From Chloroflexota bacterium (lineage in GTDB: Bacteria > Chloroflexota > Anaerolineae > UBA4142), in contig JACRBM010000013.1 in assembly GCA_016219275.1 (NCBI GenBank), positions 31,676 to 95,675 on the forward strand: a stretch of 64,000 nucleotides of DNA. The letters run 5' to 3'. The translations under genes were made by a program, and so were the position numbers. Each line of letters starts with the position of its first letter. Positions within the stretch are counted from its first letter, which is position 1. Positions 51,388 to 60,527 of this stretch are shown piece after piece. The notes under the pieces were generated by a model. That model searched no databases and was not told where the DNA came from. It worked only from the letters and a program-made list of their open reading frames with translations.

Positions 51388-52605
51388 CTATTCCCATTTT
51401 CTTTCGTCCACCATCGTCCTAGCGTCTGCCGACAGACTGCCGGCAGGAATAAATTCGACCTGGTCTACGCCGACGCGACAGAGATCGCGTACCACGTCCG
51501 CGAAACTCTTGCTCAACACGTCGGGTTCGCCAATGGGTTGCGCCAGTTCGACCTTGATCGTGAAATGATCGCGCACATTGTCCGGGCGCGTGACGACACC
51601 CTGGACGCGCGCAATCGCCGGGAATTTACTCATCGCCAACTTGAGTTGATTCGGATGGACGAACATGCCGCGCACTTTGACCGCTTCGCCCACGCGACCG
51701 ACGAGCATCATTTTTTGGAACGAATCATCCGCGTAGATCGCCATATCGCCGGTGCCAAGCCGGATGATCGGATACGTTTCGTTGAACGTTGTCACGACGA
51801 CTTCGCCCGGCTCGCGCACGCCCACACGCTTGCCGGTCTGCGGATCAACGATTTCGACGACGACGCCTTCGACAAAGCGTAAGCAAGTCTTGGTCTCGTC
51901 ATCATACGCGAGGAATCCCAGTTCGGCGGTCGCGTACGCGTTGAGTGTTTGTAATCCGTACACTCCTTCGAACTGCTGGCGCAGCGACGGCGGATAGGGT
52001 TCGGCGGTGAAGAGTGCGTGGCGCAGAACGAATTTCTCTTTGAAATTCAAACCCATCTCTTCCGCTTTCTTGATGATCGTCATCAAGAAACTGGGTGTGC
52101 CGGCATAACCGGTCACGCGCAAATCGAGCATCATCTTGACCTGCAACTCGGTGTTGCCGACGCCGCTCGGCACGACCGTCGCGCCGGCGGCATGCAAACC
52201 GGCATCGAGCAACAACCCGGCGGGGACGAGGTGATACGACAGCGTGTTCAGCGCGATATCGCCGCGCTGAAAGCCAGCCAGTTTGAAAACCTGACCGGCG
52301 GTTTTGACCAACGCTTTCTCCGCGCCGTGCGGTTCATACAAGGGACCGGGCGAGAGAAAAATGTGCTTGAGCCGATTCGGCTTGACGGCAAGGAATCCGC
52401 CAAAGGGCGGATTTTCTTGTTGCATCCGCGCGAGTTTGTCCTTGCTCGTGACTGGGACGCGCTCCAAATCGGCGACGCGTTTGATTTCGCCGGGTTTGAT
52501 CTGGGCGTCGTCAAAAATCTTTTTGATCGCAGGCGCGTTGGTGTACGCGTGTTTAACCAAGCGCGCGAGCTCGCGATCCAATAACACGGATTTTGCTCGT
52601 GGCAT
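51388..52605 (-). CDS. PaaK-like (phenylacetate-CoA ligase family) protein with atypical phosphate loop
   Basis: 405 residues. Fold assignment rests on GYAGTPSFLMTII (about 157-169), the A5-type motif NAYATAELGF (near 228), PIIRLGTGDMAI (A7 region, near 288) and VKVRGMFVHPNQL (near 317), which match PaaK-type adenylating enzymes. The usual SSGTTGKP phosphate loop is replaced by FLSPGPLYEP (near 84), so AMP-forming activity may be altered. AGGAGGA lies just before the ATG. It ends the liv/acyl-CoA cluster, downstream of the FabH-like gene. A CoA ligase for an imported acid is the simplest guess. Confidence 0.75.
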   Translation of the reverse strand: MPRAKSVLLDRELARLVKHAYTNAPAIKKIFDDAQIKPGEIKRVADLERVPVTSKDKLARMQQENPPFGGFLAVKPNRLKHIFLSPGPLYEPHGAEKALVKTAGQVFKLAGFQRGDIALNTLSYHLVPAGLLLDAGLHAAGATVVPSGVGNTELQVKMMLDLRVTGYAGTPSFLMTIIKKAEEMGLNFKEKFVLRHALFTAEPYPPSLRQQFEGVYGLQTLNAYATAELGFLAYDDETKTCLRFVEGVVVEIVDPQTGKRVGVREPGEVVVTTFNETYPIIRLGTGDMAIYADDSFQKMMLVGRVGEAVKVRGMFVHPNQLKLAMSKFPAIARVQGVVTRPDNVRDHFTIKVELAQPIGEPDVLSKSFADVVRDLCRVGVDQVEFIPAGSLSADARTMVDERKWE

Positions 52606-52627
52606 GTGCTCCTCCTTGTGTTACTAT

Positions 52628-52668
52628 CTTCGCCAAAATCCAGGTTTCTCGAAGAAACCTGGATTCTA
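52628..52668. repeat. Dispersed palindromic repeat, copy 2
   Basis: CTTCGCC followed by AATCCAGGTTTC / GAAACCTGGATT arms (52637-52665). One mismatch from the corresponding 40 bases at 11090-11130. It separates the FabH-like and PaaK-like genes. Confidence 0.85.
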
Positions 52669-52680
52669 ATGAGCCGGATT

Positions 52681-53808
52681 CTATTCTTTCTCCTCCGCAT
52701 CTTCGCTTGGCGCGAGCGATTCGAGCCGGTGTTCGAGCTGAAAAAAACGCGATTGGAACGCGGCTTGAGCATCCCACAACGCGTGCCAGAATCGCCGCGC
52801 GAGCGACATGGGTTTGCGCGCCACCGGTTGCGACCAGTGCCACACCATGCCGGCGTACGTCAGTCCGCCGCCAAACACGGTGATGAGCACGCGCGAACCG
52901 GGCTTGATGCGACCTTGCTCGATCGCGTCGCACAACGCAATCGGAATCGAGGCGGACGAGGTGTTGGCATAGCGCGCGACGTTGACGAAGGTTTTTTCCG
53001 GCGGGATGCGTAATTTTTGCGCGGTCTGATGAATCAGCGTTTGATTCGTTTGATGCGGAATGAATAAATCAATATCGTCAACGTTCAACTTTGCCGAGCG
53101 CAAAACCTCGCGCGCGGTGTGAATCATCGCGCGCAAGCCAAAGCGATAGATCGCGCGTCCGTCCGTGCGCCCGAATTGCAAACCCTGGTCGAGCGCCTCC
53201 TGGCTCATCGGATTGCGACTGCCGCCGCCGGGCAAAATAAGCAACTTGCCGCCGGAGCCATCCGCTTTGAGCATGAACGAGAGCAAACCGCCGGGTTGTT
53301 CGTTTGCGGCAAGCACGACCGCGCCCGCGCCGTCGCCGAAGAACGCACAGAGCGAATCGTGCCAGGGCAAAATGCGCGAGGCGGTCTCTGTGCCGATGAC
53401 GAGAATATGCCGATACGCGCCGCTGCGAATGAACCGGTCGGCGACGGTGAGCGCGTACACAAAGCCAGAACAACCGGCGGCGAGATCGAACGCCCCGGCA
53501 TTCGTCGCGCCGAGCGCGTCTTGGACGAGGCACGCGGTCGCTGGAAATAAATAGTCCGGGGTGTTGGTCGCGCAAATGATCAAATCCACTTGCGCCGGCG
53601 CAAGATCGGCGACCGTCAACGCGGTGCGCGCGGCGCGCGTCGCCATGTCCGCGCTCGCCTGTTTTGGTTCGGCAAGGTGGCGCGACTCGATCCCCGTGCG
53701 CGTCTTGACCCATTCGGGATCAACCGGCGACGTTTTGGCGAGTTCCTCGTTCGTTACGACTTTGCCAGGGAGATATTTGCCCCAGCCGATGATGTGTGCG
53801 TTGTACAT
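52681..53808 (-). CDS. FabH-like 3-oxoacyl-ACP synthase III
   Basis: 375 residues. The thiolase-fold catalytic triad is present: Cys113 (AAGCSGF), His252 (IPHQTN) and Asn282 (YANTSSAS). FFGDGAGAVVL (157-167) and the FGGGLTYAGMVW end of the KAS III core (near 335) are also clear. A C-terminal extension of about 40 residues (KPMSLARRFWHALWDAQAAF...) goes beyond normal FabH. Classic FabH condenses acetyl-CoA with malonyl-ACP; next to acyl-CoA synthetase and PaaK-like genes, a relative using other acyl-CoAs is likely. Confidence 0.88.
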   Translation of the reverse strand: MYNAHIIGWGKYLPGKVVTNEELAKTSPVDPEWVKTRTGIESRHLAEPKQASADMATRAARTALTVADLAPAQVDLIICATNTPDYLFPATACLVQDALGATNAGAFDLAAGCSGFVYALTVADRFIRSGAYRHILVIGTETASRILPWHDSLCAFFGDGAGAVVLAANEQPGGLLSFMLKADGSGGKLLILPGGGSRNPMSQEALDQGLQFGRTDGRAIYRFGLRAMIHTAREVLRSAKLNVDDIDLFIPHQTNQTLIHQTAQKLRIPPEKTFVNVARYANTSSASIPIALCDAIEQGRIKPGSRVLITVFGGGLTYAGMVWHWSQPVARKPMSLARRFWHALWDAQAAFQSRFFQLEHRLESLAPSEDAEEKE

Positions 53809-53811
53809 GAT

Positions 53812-53889
53812 TAGTATTCAGTATTCAGTGTTCAGTATTCAGTATCAATTCGGTGGACAGTGGACACTGAACACTGAATACTGAACACT
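53812..53889. repeat. Tandem heptamer repeat TTCAGTA/TTCAGTG
   Basis: Runs of TTCAGTATTCAGTGTTCAGT on one side and the complementary ACTGAACACTGAATACTGAA on the other, forming a long potential hairpin between livF and the FabH-like gene. Confidence 0.85.
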
Positions 53890-53893
53890 AGCG

Positions 53894-54688
53894 CTACCCC
53901 AGCCAGCGTTTTCGCCGCTTGTAGTGTTTGACCTCGCGATAACTCTTGCGCGCGCCAACCTGGGTCAAGCCGAGATAGAATTCCTTGATGTCTTCGTTCT
54001 CGCGCAGTTTATCCGCCGGCGCATCCAGCACGATGCGTCCGTTCTCCATCACGTACCCGTGATGCGCCACATTGAGCGCGACGACCGCGTTTTGTTCGAC
54101 GAGCAGGATCGCCATCTGTTCGGCGCGATTGATGGTCGCGATGTTGTCGAAAATTTCCTGGACGATGAGCGGCGCAAGTCCCAGCGATGGTTCGTCGAGC
54201 AACATCAATTTCGGATGCCCCATCAACGCGCGACCGATCACGACCATTTGTTGCTCGCCGCCGGACAGATAGCCGCTGACGCGTCCGCGCAGATCGCGCA
54301 GGCGCGGGAAATAGTGATAGACCATTTCGAGATCGCGCTTGAGGTCCGATCCGTTCTGCCGACCGATGCCACCAACCTGCAAGTTTTCTTCGACGGTCAG
54401 ATGCGAAAAGAGCCGGCGACCTTCGAGCACTTGAATGATGCCCTGTTGCACAATCGCTTCCGGCTTTTTCCGATCCAGGCGCGCGCCATTCCACTCGATC
54501 GAGCCGCGCGTCACCTCGCCGAGTTCGGTGTGCAACAAACCGGAGATCGCTTTGAGTGTGGTGGTCTTGCCCGCGCCGTTCGCGCCCAGCAGCGCGACGA
54601 TCTGCCCAGGTTCTACTTGCAGGGTCACGCCGCGTAGAACCAGGATCACATCGGAATAGACCACTTCGATGTTGTTGAGTTTGAGCAT
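53894..54688 (-). CDS. livF: Branched-chain-type ABC transporter ATPase LivF
   Basis: 264 residues. Walker A GANGAGKTTTLK (about 34-45), VLEGRRLFSHLTVEENL (the LivF marker EGRRxFxxLTVxENL, about 88-104), signature YLSGGEQQMVVIGRALM (about 141) and Walker B LMLLDEPSLGLAP. A basic C-terminal tail of about 25 residues (SYREVKHYKRRKRWLG) is extra. It works with LivG, H and M to import branched-chain amino acids or related carboxylates. Confidence 0.93.
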   Translation of the reverse strand: MLKLNNIEVVYSDVILVLRGVTLQVEPGQIVALLGANGAGKTTTLKAISGLLHTELGEVTRGSIEWNGARLDRKKPEAIVQQGIIQVLEGRRLFSHLTVEENLQVGGIGRQNGSDLKRDLEMVYHYFPRLRDLRGRVSGYLSGGEQQMVVIGRALMGHPKLMLLDEPSLGLAPLIVQEIFDNIATINRAEQMAILLVEQNAVVALNVAHHGYVMENGRIVLDAPADKLRENEDIKEFYLGLTQVGARKSYREVKHYKRRKRWLG

Positions 54689-54699
54689 CTGCGTCTAAA

Positions 54700-54781
54700 C
54701 ACAGCAGGGAAGCAGGGAGAGGGGGAGCAGGGGAGAACGTCCTTGTCTCCTCTGCTCCCGTGCTCCTCTGCACCTCTGCAG
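54700..54781. repeat. G/C-rich tandem repeat (GGGAGCAGG type)
   Basis: AGCAGGGAAGCAGGGAGAGG on the left and the complementary CTCCTCTGCTCCCGTGCTCC on the right, between livF and the binding-protein gene. A short tandem repeat with inverted arms. Confidence 0.85.
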
Positions 54782-56164
54782 TTATTTGGGTTTGAGATCC
54801 GGCGTCGTCATCCAGTCGGTCACATAGACGAACTTGCCACCTTTGACTTGCGCGATGCGCGCCTTGGTCGTCGCGCGCCGATCTTTGTTGAAATCAAAAG
54901 TGGTGACGCCATCAGTCGGTTTGATTTCGCCGCTAATCATCGTTTCGTACACCGCTTGACCGGTCAAGCCCTCAAAGCCCACGCGGTCAATCGTCTTTTC
55001 GATGTACTGCTTCATCGCATCCGTGAACGCGAATGCCAGGAGATAGCCCACGCTGCGTTCCGCCGGCTTGCGCTGATTCGCCGTGAACTGTTCGGTGATC
55101 AGTTTGACGCCGGGTTGATCGGCATCGTCCCACCACTGGTTGGGCAAAACGCCGTAGAATCCCTCGGACGCTTCTTTCGCCAGACCCAGCATGGACGTAT
55201 CCATCGTCCAGTTGCAACCGCCGATCAGGAATTCATCGCGCACGCCGAGCGAGACGGCGTCCTTGAGAATTTGCGCGGGACCGTGCGCGAGCGTATTCGT
55301 GAAAATCACGTTCGCGCCGGCTTTTTTCGCCGCGAGAATTTGCGTGGTCACATCCGGCGCGCCCACGGCAAAGAATTCCTGGGTGATGATTTTGATGCCC
55401 AGCTTTTCGGCGTATGCCTTGCTCTCATCCGTCAACGCGCCGCGTCCAAACGCCGAGTCCCAGGTTAGCACTGCGACCTTGGGCGAATCCAGGGCTTGAC
55501 CTTTAGCGGGTTTGACCTTGTCCCAGTTTGCCTTGACCCAATCCAGGAACAAGCCGAATTGATCCGAGTAAATGGGCACGATGGCAAAGACATAGCTCGG
55601 CGGATACGAACCTTTGGCGCTCACACCCGCGGTCATCACCGGTACTTTGTCTTCGGCAAAGCGATCGCGCAATCCTTCCGTCTCGGTCGAGCCGTACAAC
55701 TGCATGATGAGCGGTTTCTTTTCGCGGAAACGATTGTACGCCGAGATTGCCAGGTCGAGTTTGTTCGCGGTATCCGACCATTCGACGAGGACTTCCGCGC
55801 CGCGAATGCCGCCCTTGCTGTTGATGTACTTGACGCCATCGCTAAAGCCGCTGACGAGCGGCGTCGTGATCGAAGCATAGGGACCGGTCACGTCGCCCAA
55901 ATGGTACAGCGTCATTTTTTCGCCGGGATTCGCTTTCGTGCGAAGCGCGGGCTTGGGCGCGTCCGTCGGTTTCGGCGCGGCGGTGGCTTGCGGTGCAGTC
56001 GTCGCCGGAGCGGTCGTTGGTTTCGGCGCGTCCGTAGGTTTGGGTGCATCCGTTGGCTTGGGTGCGGCAGTCGGCGGGACGGGTGTCGGCGACGGCGCCG
56101 CACACGCGGTCAGCGCGATGATCGCGAGGACGATCAACGCAAGCAAAACAACATTGTTTCTCAT
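54782..56164 (-). CDS. Branched-chain-type substrate-binding lipoprotein (Peripla_BP_6)
   Basis: 460 residues. Signal with lipobox ALTAC (about 17-21), a repetitive Pro/Thr/Ala/Lys/Asp linker (KPTDAP units, about 35-75), then a two-lobed Peripla_BP_6 domain: GDVTGPYA (near 90), INSKGGIRGAEV, VPVMTAGVSAKGSYPPSYVF, and the late GYLLAFAFTDAMKQYIEKT. It delivers the ligand to the LivHM channel. The ligand is not necessarily an amino acid; an aromatic or aliphatic acid fits the acyl-CoA synthetase in the cluster. AAAGGAGGAG precedes the ATG. Confidence 0.92.
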   Translation of the reverse strand: MRNNVVLLALIVLAIIALTACAAPSPTPVPPTAAPKPTDAPKPTDAPKPTTAPATTAPQATAAPKPTDAPKPALRTKANPGEKMTLYHLGDVTGPYASITTPLVSGFSDGVKYINSKGGIRGAEVLVEWSDTANKLDLAISAYNRFREKKPLIMQLYGSTETEGLRDRFAEDKVPVMTAGVSAKGSYPPSYVFAIVPIYSDQFGLFLDWVKANWDKVKPAKGQALDSPKVAVLTWDSAFGRGALTDESKAYAEKLGIKIITQEFFAVGAPDVTTQILAAKKAGANVIFTNTLAHGPAQILKDAVSLGVRDEFLIGGCNWTMDTSMLGLAKEASEGFYGVLPNQWWDDADQPGVKLITEQFTANQRKPAERSVGYLLAFAFTDAMKQYIEKTIDRVGFEGLTGQAVYETMISGEIKPTDGVTTFDFNKDRRATTKARIAQVKGGKFVYVTDWMTTPDLKPK

Positions 56165-56174
56165 CTCTCCTCCT

Positions 56175-56440
56175 TTGGAAAATTCAGATTTCAGATTTTT
56201 GATTTTTGATTTTCGATTCTGACGTGATCATCACCTCCTTTTGGGATTTTCGATTTTCAATTTGCGATTTGCGATTTGGAATCTCGAGCGAATTTTCGAC
56301 AGGGTAGCATCGAGACCGATGATTCGAAAAACTTTCCGCAGGGACGCAGAGGACACTGAGAACGCCGAGTTTTTCATCATGAATTTCTCCGCGTTCTCCG
56401 CGTTCTCCGCGCTCTCCGCGACTCTGCGGTGAATTCAATA
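56175..56440. repeat. Gene-free region filled with several short tandem repeats
   Basis: The 318 bases between the binding-protein gene and livM hold TTTGATT/TTTCGAT units (56180-56222), GCGATTT units (56248-56278), and a CGCAGAG / CTCCGCG set of inverted units (56336-56432). I see no promoter or small gene. Confidence 0.85.
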
Positions 56441-56482
56441 TTTGCGGGTGCCATACCACTGTCTCGAATTTTCAATCGAAAA

Positions 56483-57538
56483 TCAATGTGCGAAGGGTCG
56501 CAAGCGCCACGCGGCTTTGAGCATTTCCCAGCGATGCGCGAGTCCGTGCGGCTCAAAGATCAAAAACAACATCAACGATCCGCCGAACAGAATCGGACCG
56601 AGCGCGGCGAGCAAGCCCGTTTCGACTTGCGGAAACACCTTGCTCAACATCGGCGCGATTTGCACGGTCAATTCGTCGAGTAAGCGCAAAAAGGTCGTGC
56701 CCAGAATTGGACCCAGCCCGTGTCCCATGCCGCCGACGATGACCATGCCCAAATACCACACCGATTGTCCCAACGAAAATTGTTCGGGATTGATCGAGCG
56801 CGCATACATCGCCCACAACGACCCCGCCAATCCCGCGTACAGCGCCGACAGGAAGAACGCGCGGAGTTTGTACGCAAACACGGCGATGCCCAGCACTTCG
56901 GCGGAGAGATCGTTATCGCGAATCGCGATCAACGCGCGTCCCAGGCGCGTGCGTACAATATTTTTCGCGATGAACGTCGTGACGATGACGGTGCCGATGA
57001 TCGGAAAGAACAAGGTTTGCTGTGAATTGAACACGATGCCGAAAAGTTCCGGCGGCGTCAACTTCATGCCCGGCATTCCGCCAAAAATATCCACGCGCAC
57101 GTTGCGGAAAAACCAGGGGATGATGAATTGCGCGGCGAGCGTTGCCATCGCCAAATAAAATCCTTTGATACGCAACGCCGGCAAGCCAAACAGCAGACCG
57201 ACCATGCCCGCGCTCAAACCGGAGAGCGGCAACGCTAGCCAGAACGATACGCCATACTTGACTAACACCGCCGACGTGTACGCGCCGACCGCCATAAACG
57301 CGGCTTGCCCCAACGAAATTTGTCCGGTGTACCCGACCAGGATATTCAGTCCTTGCGCGGCGATGAGACTGATGCCGATCAGATTGATGATGCCGACCAC
57401 GTGCGCGTCCGCGAAAAAAGGCAAGGCAAACAAAACGAGGATGAACGCGCCAAACATCGCCCACTGTCCGCGATTGCGGACCGTCGCCATGTCGTGCGCG
57501 TAGGATGTATCGAAATCGCCGGCAAGTCGAAGCGCCAT
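56483..57538 (-). CDS. livM: Branched-chain-type ABC transporter permease LivM
   Basis: 351 residues with eight to ten membrane helices. The LivM core is recognised from LNILVGYTGQISLGQAAFMAVGAY (about 65-88), the EAA-like loop GRALIAIRDNDLSAEVLGIAVFAYKL (about 200-225) and GMGHGLGPILG (near 275). It pairs with LivH to form the channel. The short C-terminal segment after the last helix (EPHGLAHRWEMLKAAW) is normal. A tandem repeat lies just upstream of its ATG. Confidence 0.93.
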   Translation of the reverse strand: MALRLAGDFDTSYAHDMATVRNRGQWAMFGAFILVLFALPFFADAHVVGIINLIGISLIAAQGLNILVGYTGQISLGQAAFMAVGAYTSAVLVKYGVSFWLALPLSGLSAGMVGLLFGLPALRIKGFYLAMATLAAQFIIPWFFRNVRVDIFGGMPGMKLTPPELFGIVFNSQQTLFFPIIGTVIVTTFIAKNIVRTRLGRALIAIRDNDLSAEVLGIAVFAYKLRAFFLSALYAGLAGSLWAMYARSINPEQFSLGQSVWYLGMVIVGGMGHGLGPILGTTFLRLLDELTVQIAPMLSKVFPQVETGLLAALGPILFGGSLMLFLIFEPHGLAHRWEMLKAAWRLRPFAH

Positions 57539-57542
57539 GTTA

Positions 57543-57637
57543 CTCCAGTGTTCAGTGGACAGTTGGTCAGTGAACGGTCAACAGTCAACAGTCAACAGTA
57601 CCCCTATCGCACTGTTCACGGTTTATTGTTCACTGCG
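57543..57637. repeat. Tandem repeat of TTCACTG/GTCAACA units
   Basis: CAGTGTTCAGTGGACAGTTG, then GTCAACAGTCAACAGTCAAC and TTCACGG...TTCACTG units between livM and livH. Related in sequence to the repeats at 53812 and 60505. Confidence 0.8.
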
Positions 57638-57639
57638 AT

Positions 57640-58536
57640 TTAGATTCTCTCAATTCGCTTTAGCCCAAACAATCCGTCTGGGCGAACGAACAACACGAGC
57701 AACAATAAAATATACGGCGCGATTTCGCCGAGGTTGAGCGCGCGAATCGCTGGGTCGGCGGGCAGACCAGCCGCGAGACTTTCGATCACGCCCACGGTCA
57801 GTCCGCCGATAATCGCGCCGGGGACGGATTCGAGTCCGCCGAACAACACCGCCGCAAATGCTTTGAGGGCGATGAGCGACACTACGAGCGACAAGCCGCT
57901 GATGCTCGCGAGCAACACACCGCCAATCGCCGCGACCAAACCGGCGATCATCCACGCGAGTCCGAAAATGCGCGGCACACTCAAGCCGACGCTCTGCGCC
58001 AGTTGATGGTCTTCTGCCGCCGCGCGCATCGCGAGACCGGCTTTGGTGAATCGAAAGAACACGACGAACGAGAGATAGCCCAGCATTGCCACCAAGAATG
58101 CCATCACGAGATTCAGTTTGAGGCGCAAGTCGCCGATGATGACCGGTTGCAACGGGAACAGGTTCGGCAGCGCGCGATCCGACGCGCCAAACAACAAAAT
58201 CGTCGCGCCTTGCAAAACCTGGGAGAGTGCGAGCGTCATCATAATCGTCGCGAGAATCGGCTGACCGATGAGCGGACGCAGCGCGACGCGCTCGACGCCC
58301 AAACCTAACAGCGCAGTCGCGGCGATTGCCGCGCCGAACGCGACCCACACGTCCAAACCCAGGTTTTCGACGAACCACCACGCGATAAACGCGCCGACCA
58401 TCATCAAGTGCCCTTGCGCGAAATTGAAAATGCGCGACGACTTGTAAACCAACACGAGTCCCAGGGCGACGAGCGCGTACACGCCGCCCGTCAACAACCC
58501 GGTCGCGAAAAATTGCGGAAAGAGTTCCCAGTTCAT
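57640..58536 (-). CDS. livH: Branched-chain-type ABC transporter permease LivH
   Basis: 298 residues from ATG 58536 (MNWELFPQFF). Eight hydrophobic segments; the family signature GGVYALVALGLVLVYKSSRIFNFAQG is near 17-42, the coupling loop FTKAGLAMRAAAEDHQLAQSVG near 170-192 and FGGLESVPGAIIGG near 225-240. The ATG overlaps the stop of the acyl-CoA synthetase gene by four bases, which couples ligand activation and transport genes at translation. Confidence 0.93.
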   Translation of the reverse strand: MNWELFPQFFATGLLTGGVYALVALGLVLVYKSSRIFNFAQGHLMMVGAFIAWWFVENLGLDVWVAFGAAIAATALLGLGVERVALRPLIGQPILATIMMTLALSQVLQGATILLFGASDRALPNLFPLQPVIIGDLRLKLNLVMAFLVAMLGYLSFVVFFRFTKAGLAMRAAAEDHQLAQSVGLSVPRIFGLAWMIAGLVAAIGGVLLASISGLSLVVSLIALKAFAAVLFGGLESVPGAIIGGLTVGVIESLAAGLPADPAIRALNLGEIAPYILLLLVLFVRPDGLFGLKRIERI

Positions 58537-60527
58537 GTGGTCTGCTCCAACGAACACACGCGCACCGCCGTCTCAATCGTGCCGGTGCGTCCGTCGCGAT
58601 ATTTCACCGCCGCGCTCACGCGCACTTCTGCGCCGCCGCCGTACATCGTCTCGATCATATCGCGATAACGATCCTCGATCACATTGCGGCGCAGTTTGCG
58701 GGTGCGCGTCATTTCCGCGTCGTCGGGATCAAATTCCTTGTGCAACAGCACGAACTTGCGAACGCGCGCCGGCGGGGGCAAGGTCGCGTTCACGCGTTCG
58801 ACATCCGCGCGAATCAAATCGTACGTCTCTGGTTTTTGCGACAAATCCACGAACGTCGTGTAACCCAGCCCGCGCCGCTCCGCCCAGCGTCCAACATTCT
58901 CAAAATCAATCGTGATAATACCGGCGACGAACGGACGCTCCTTACCGATTGCCATCATGTCTTTGATGTACGGACTGAACTTGAGACGCCCTTCGATGTA
59001 CTGCGGTGAGAATTTATCGCCGGTCGCGAGTTCGAGCAAATCTTTCATGCGGTCGAGATAAATCAGGTGCTTGTCCTCGCGCAGATAGCCCGCGTCGCCG
59101 GTGTGATACCAACCATCCACCAATGCCTTCGCGGTCGCATCCGGATTTTTGTAATAGCCCTGGAAAACCGTGGGACCTTTGACGAGCACTTGTCCATCGT
59201 GCGCGATTTTTATTTCGATGCCCGGCGGCGGCACGCCGACCGTCTCAAACTTGACGTCATTGCCAACGTGCAACGTGTGCGTAATCGCCTCGGTCGAGCC
59301 GAACAAATTTTTGATGCTGACGCCAATCGCGCGAAAAAAGCGCACGACATCCGGGCTGAGCGCCGCGCCCGCCGAGTACGCTGAGCGCACGCGAATCAAG
59401 CCGAGTTTGTCGCGCAGCGGCGCGAATACGGCGACATCGCCAAGCCAGTTCAGCCATCGCCAGAGTAGCGGCGTACTGCCTTGATTGAAGCGCATGTCGG
59501 CATAGCGATAACCGATCGGCATGAACAGGCGATAGAGCGCGCGATTGATCCACGATGAATCGTTGATCCGCATCTGCACCGTCGAGCAGAGATTTTCCCA
59601 GAGCCGCGAACTGAACAGTAACGCGTGCGGCGAAATCTCGCGCAAGTTTTCTTGCACGGTTTCCGGCTCTTCGGGAAAATTGATGATCATGCCGTCCACC
59701 ACGTGCACCGCCAAGCCCAAAACATTTTCGGTGATCCACGCGGGCGGCAGAAAGGAGAGGTACTCGTCGTGCGCCGACCTGGGATCAATCTTGCCATAAC
59801 TGAGCGCGCCCGCGAGAAGATTGGCGTGCGTGATCATTGCGCCCTTGGGTTGTCCGGTCGTGCCGGAGGTGTAGCAAAAAATCGCCAGATCGTCCGCGCG
59901 TCCTTGCGCGAGGCGTTCGTCAAAGCAGCGCGGTTCGCGTGCGTCCGACTCGCGTCCGAGCGCGATGACTTGCTCGAAACTCATCAGCCAATCATCGCGA
60001 TAATTCCACAGCCCGCGTTCTTCCCAATAAATCACACGGCGCACCGCGGATACCTGGTCTCGAATCGCGACAAGTTTGTCGCACTGCTCTTGGTCTTTGG
60101 CGAAGACCAGCGTCGCATCAGAATGTTGAACGATGTACTGAATCTCGGCGGATGCGCTATCGGTAAAGATGCCAACGGCGACGCCGCCCGCGGCTTGGAC
60201 GGCGAGTTGCGCCCAAAAGTATTCGGGGTCGTTATCGCCGATGATGCAAACCTTGTCGCCGCGCGTGACACCGAGCTGGATCAATCCGAGCGCGAGGTAT
60301 TTGACGCGCGCGTACGATTCTTGCCAGGTGAACTCGCGCCAAATGCCCAGCATCTTTTTCCGCATCGCGGTTTTACGCGCGGGAAATCGCGCCGCCGAGT
60401 GTTTCAAATACTGGGGGAGAGTCTGGAGGTTGGAAGTTAGAAATTGGAAGTTGGAGGTTGGAGGTTGGAGATTGGAGGTTGGATGACTGAGATCACTTCC
60501 ACGTATGGTCAACTGTTCACTGTTCAC
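58533..60527 (-). CDS. Long-chain-type acyl-CoA synthetase (AMP-forming)
   Basis: Up to 664 residues. AMP-binding motif YTSGTTGQPKGAM (about 221-233), LFGSTEAITHTL (A5, near 391), WYHTGDAGYL (A7, near 470), DRMKDLLELATGDKFSP (A8, near 487) and a C-terminal region with TRTRKLRRNVI. It resembles FAA1/long-chain synthetases encoded in liv clusters. Relatives begin near TLPQYLKHSA (about residue 37); the preceding residues (TSNLQPPTSNFQFLTSNLQ) are translated from a tandem repeat. Start codon therefore uncertain: GTG 60527 is the only clear one. It activates a fatty or aromatic acid to its CoA ester, probably the transported ligand (inference). Confidence 0.88.
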   Translation of the reverse strand: MNSEQLTIRGSDLSHPTSNLQPPTSNFQFLTSNLQTLPQYLKHSAARFPARKTAMRKKMLGIWREFTWQESYARVKYLALGLIQLGVTRGDKVCIIGDNDPEYFWAQLAVQAAGGVAVGIFTDSASAEIQYIVQHSDATLVFAKDQEQCDKLVAIRDQVSAVRRVIYWEERGLWNYRDDWLMSFEQVIALGRESDAREPRCFDERLAQGRADDLAIFCYTSGTTGQPKGAMITHANLLAGALSYGKIDPRSAHDEYLSFLPPAWITENVLGLAVHVVDGMIINFPEEPETVQENLREISPHALLFSSRLWENLCSTVQMRINDSSWINRALYRLFMPIGYRYADMRFNQGSTPLLWRWLNWLGDVAVFAPLRDKLGLIRVRSAYSAGAALSPDVVRFFRAIGVSIKNLFGSTEAITHTLHVGNDVKFETVGVPPPGIEIKIAHDGQVLVKGPTVFQGYYKNPDATAKALVDGWYHTGDAGYLREDKHLIYLDRMKDLLELATGDKFSPQYIEGRLKFSPYIKDMMAIGKERPFVAGIITIDFENVGRWAERRGLGYTTFVDLSQKPETYDLIRADVERVNATLPPPARVRKFVLLHKEFDPDDAEMTRTRKLRRNVIEDRYRDMIETMYGGGAEVRVSAAVKYRDGRTGTIETAVRVCSLEQTT
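60422..60485. repeat. Tandem repeat GGTTGGA/AGTTGGA in the acyl-CoA synthetase 5' end
   Basis: About nine heptameric GGTTGGA/AATTGGA/AGTTAGA units, translated in frame on the minus strand as TSNLQPPTSNFQ-type residues if the GTG at 60527 is used. Next to it, 60508-60535 carries GTTCACT units shared with the livG 3' end. Confidence 0.85.
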
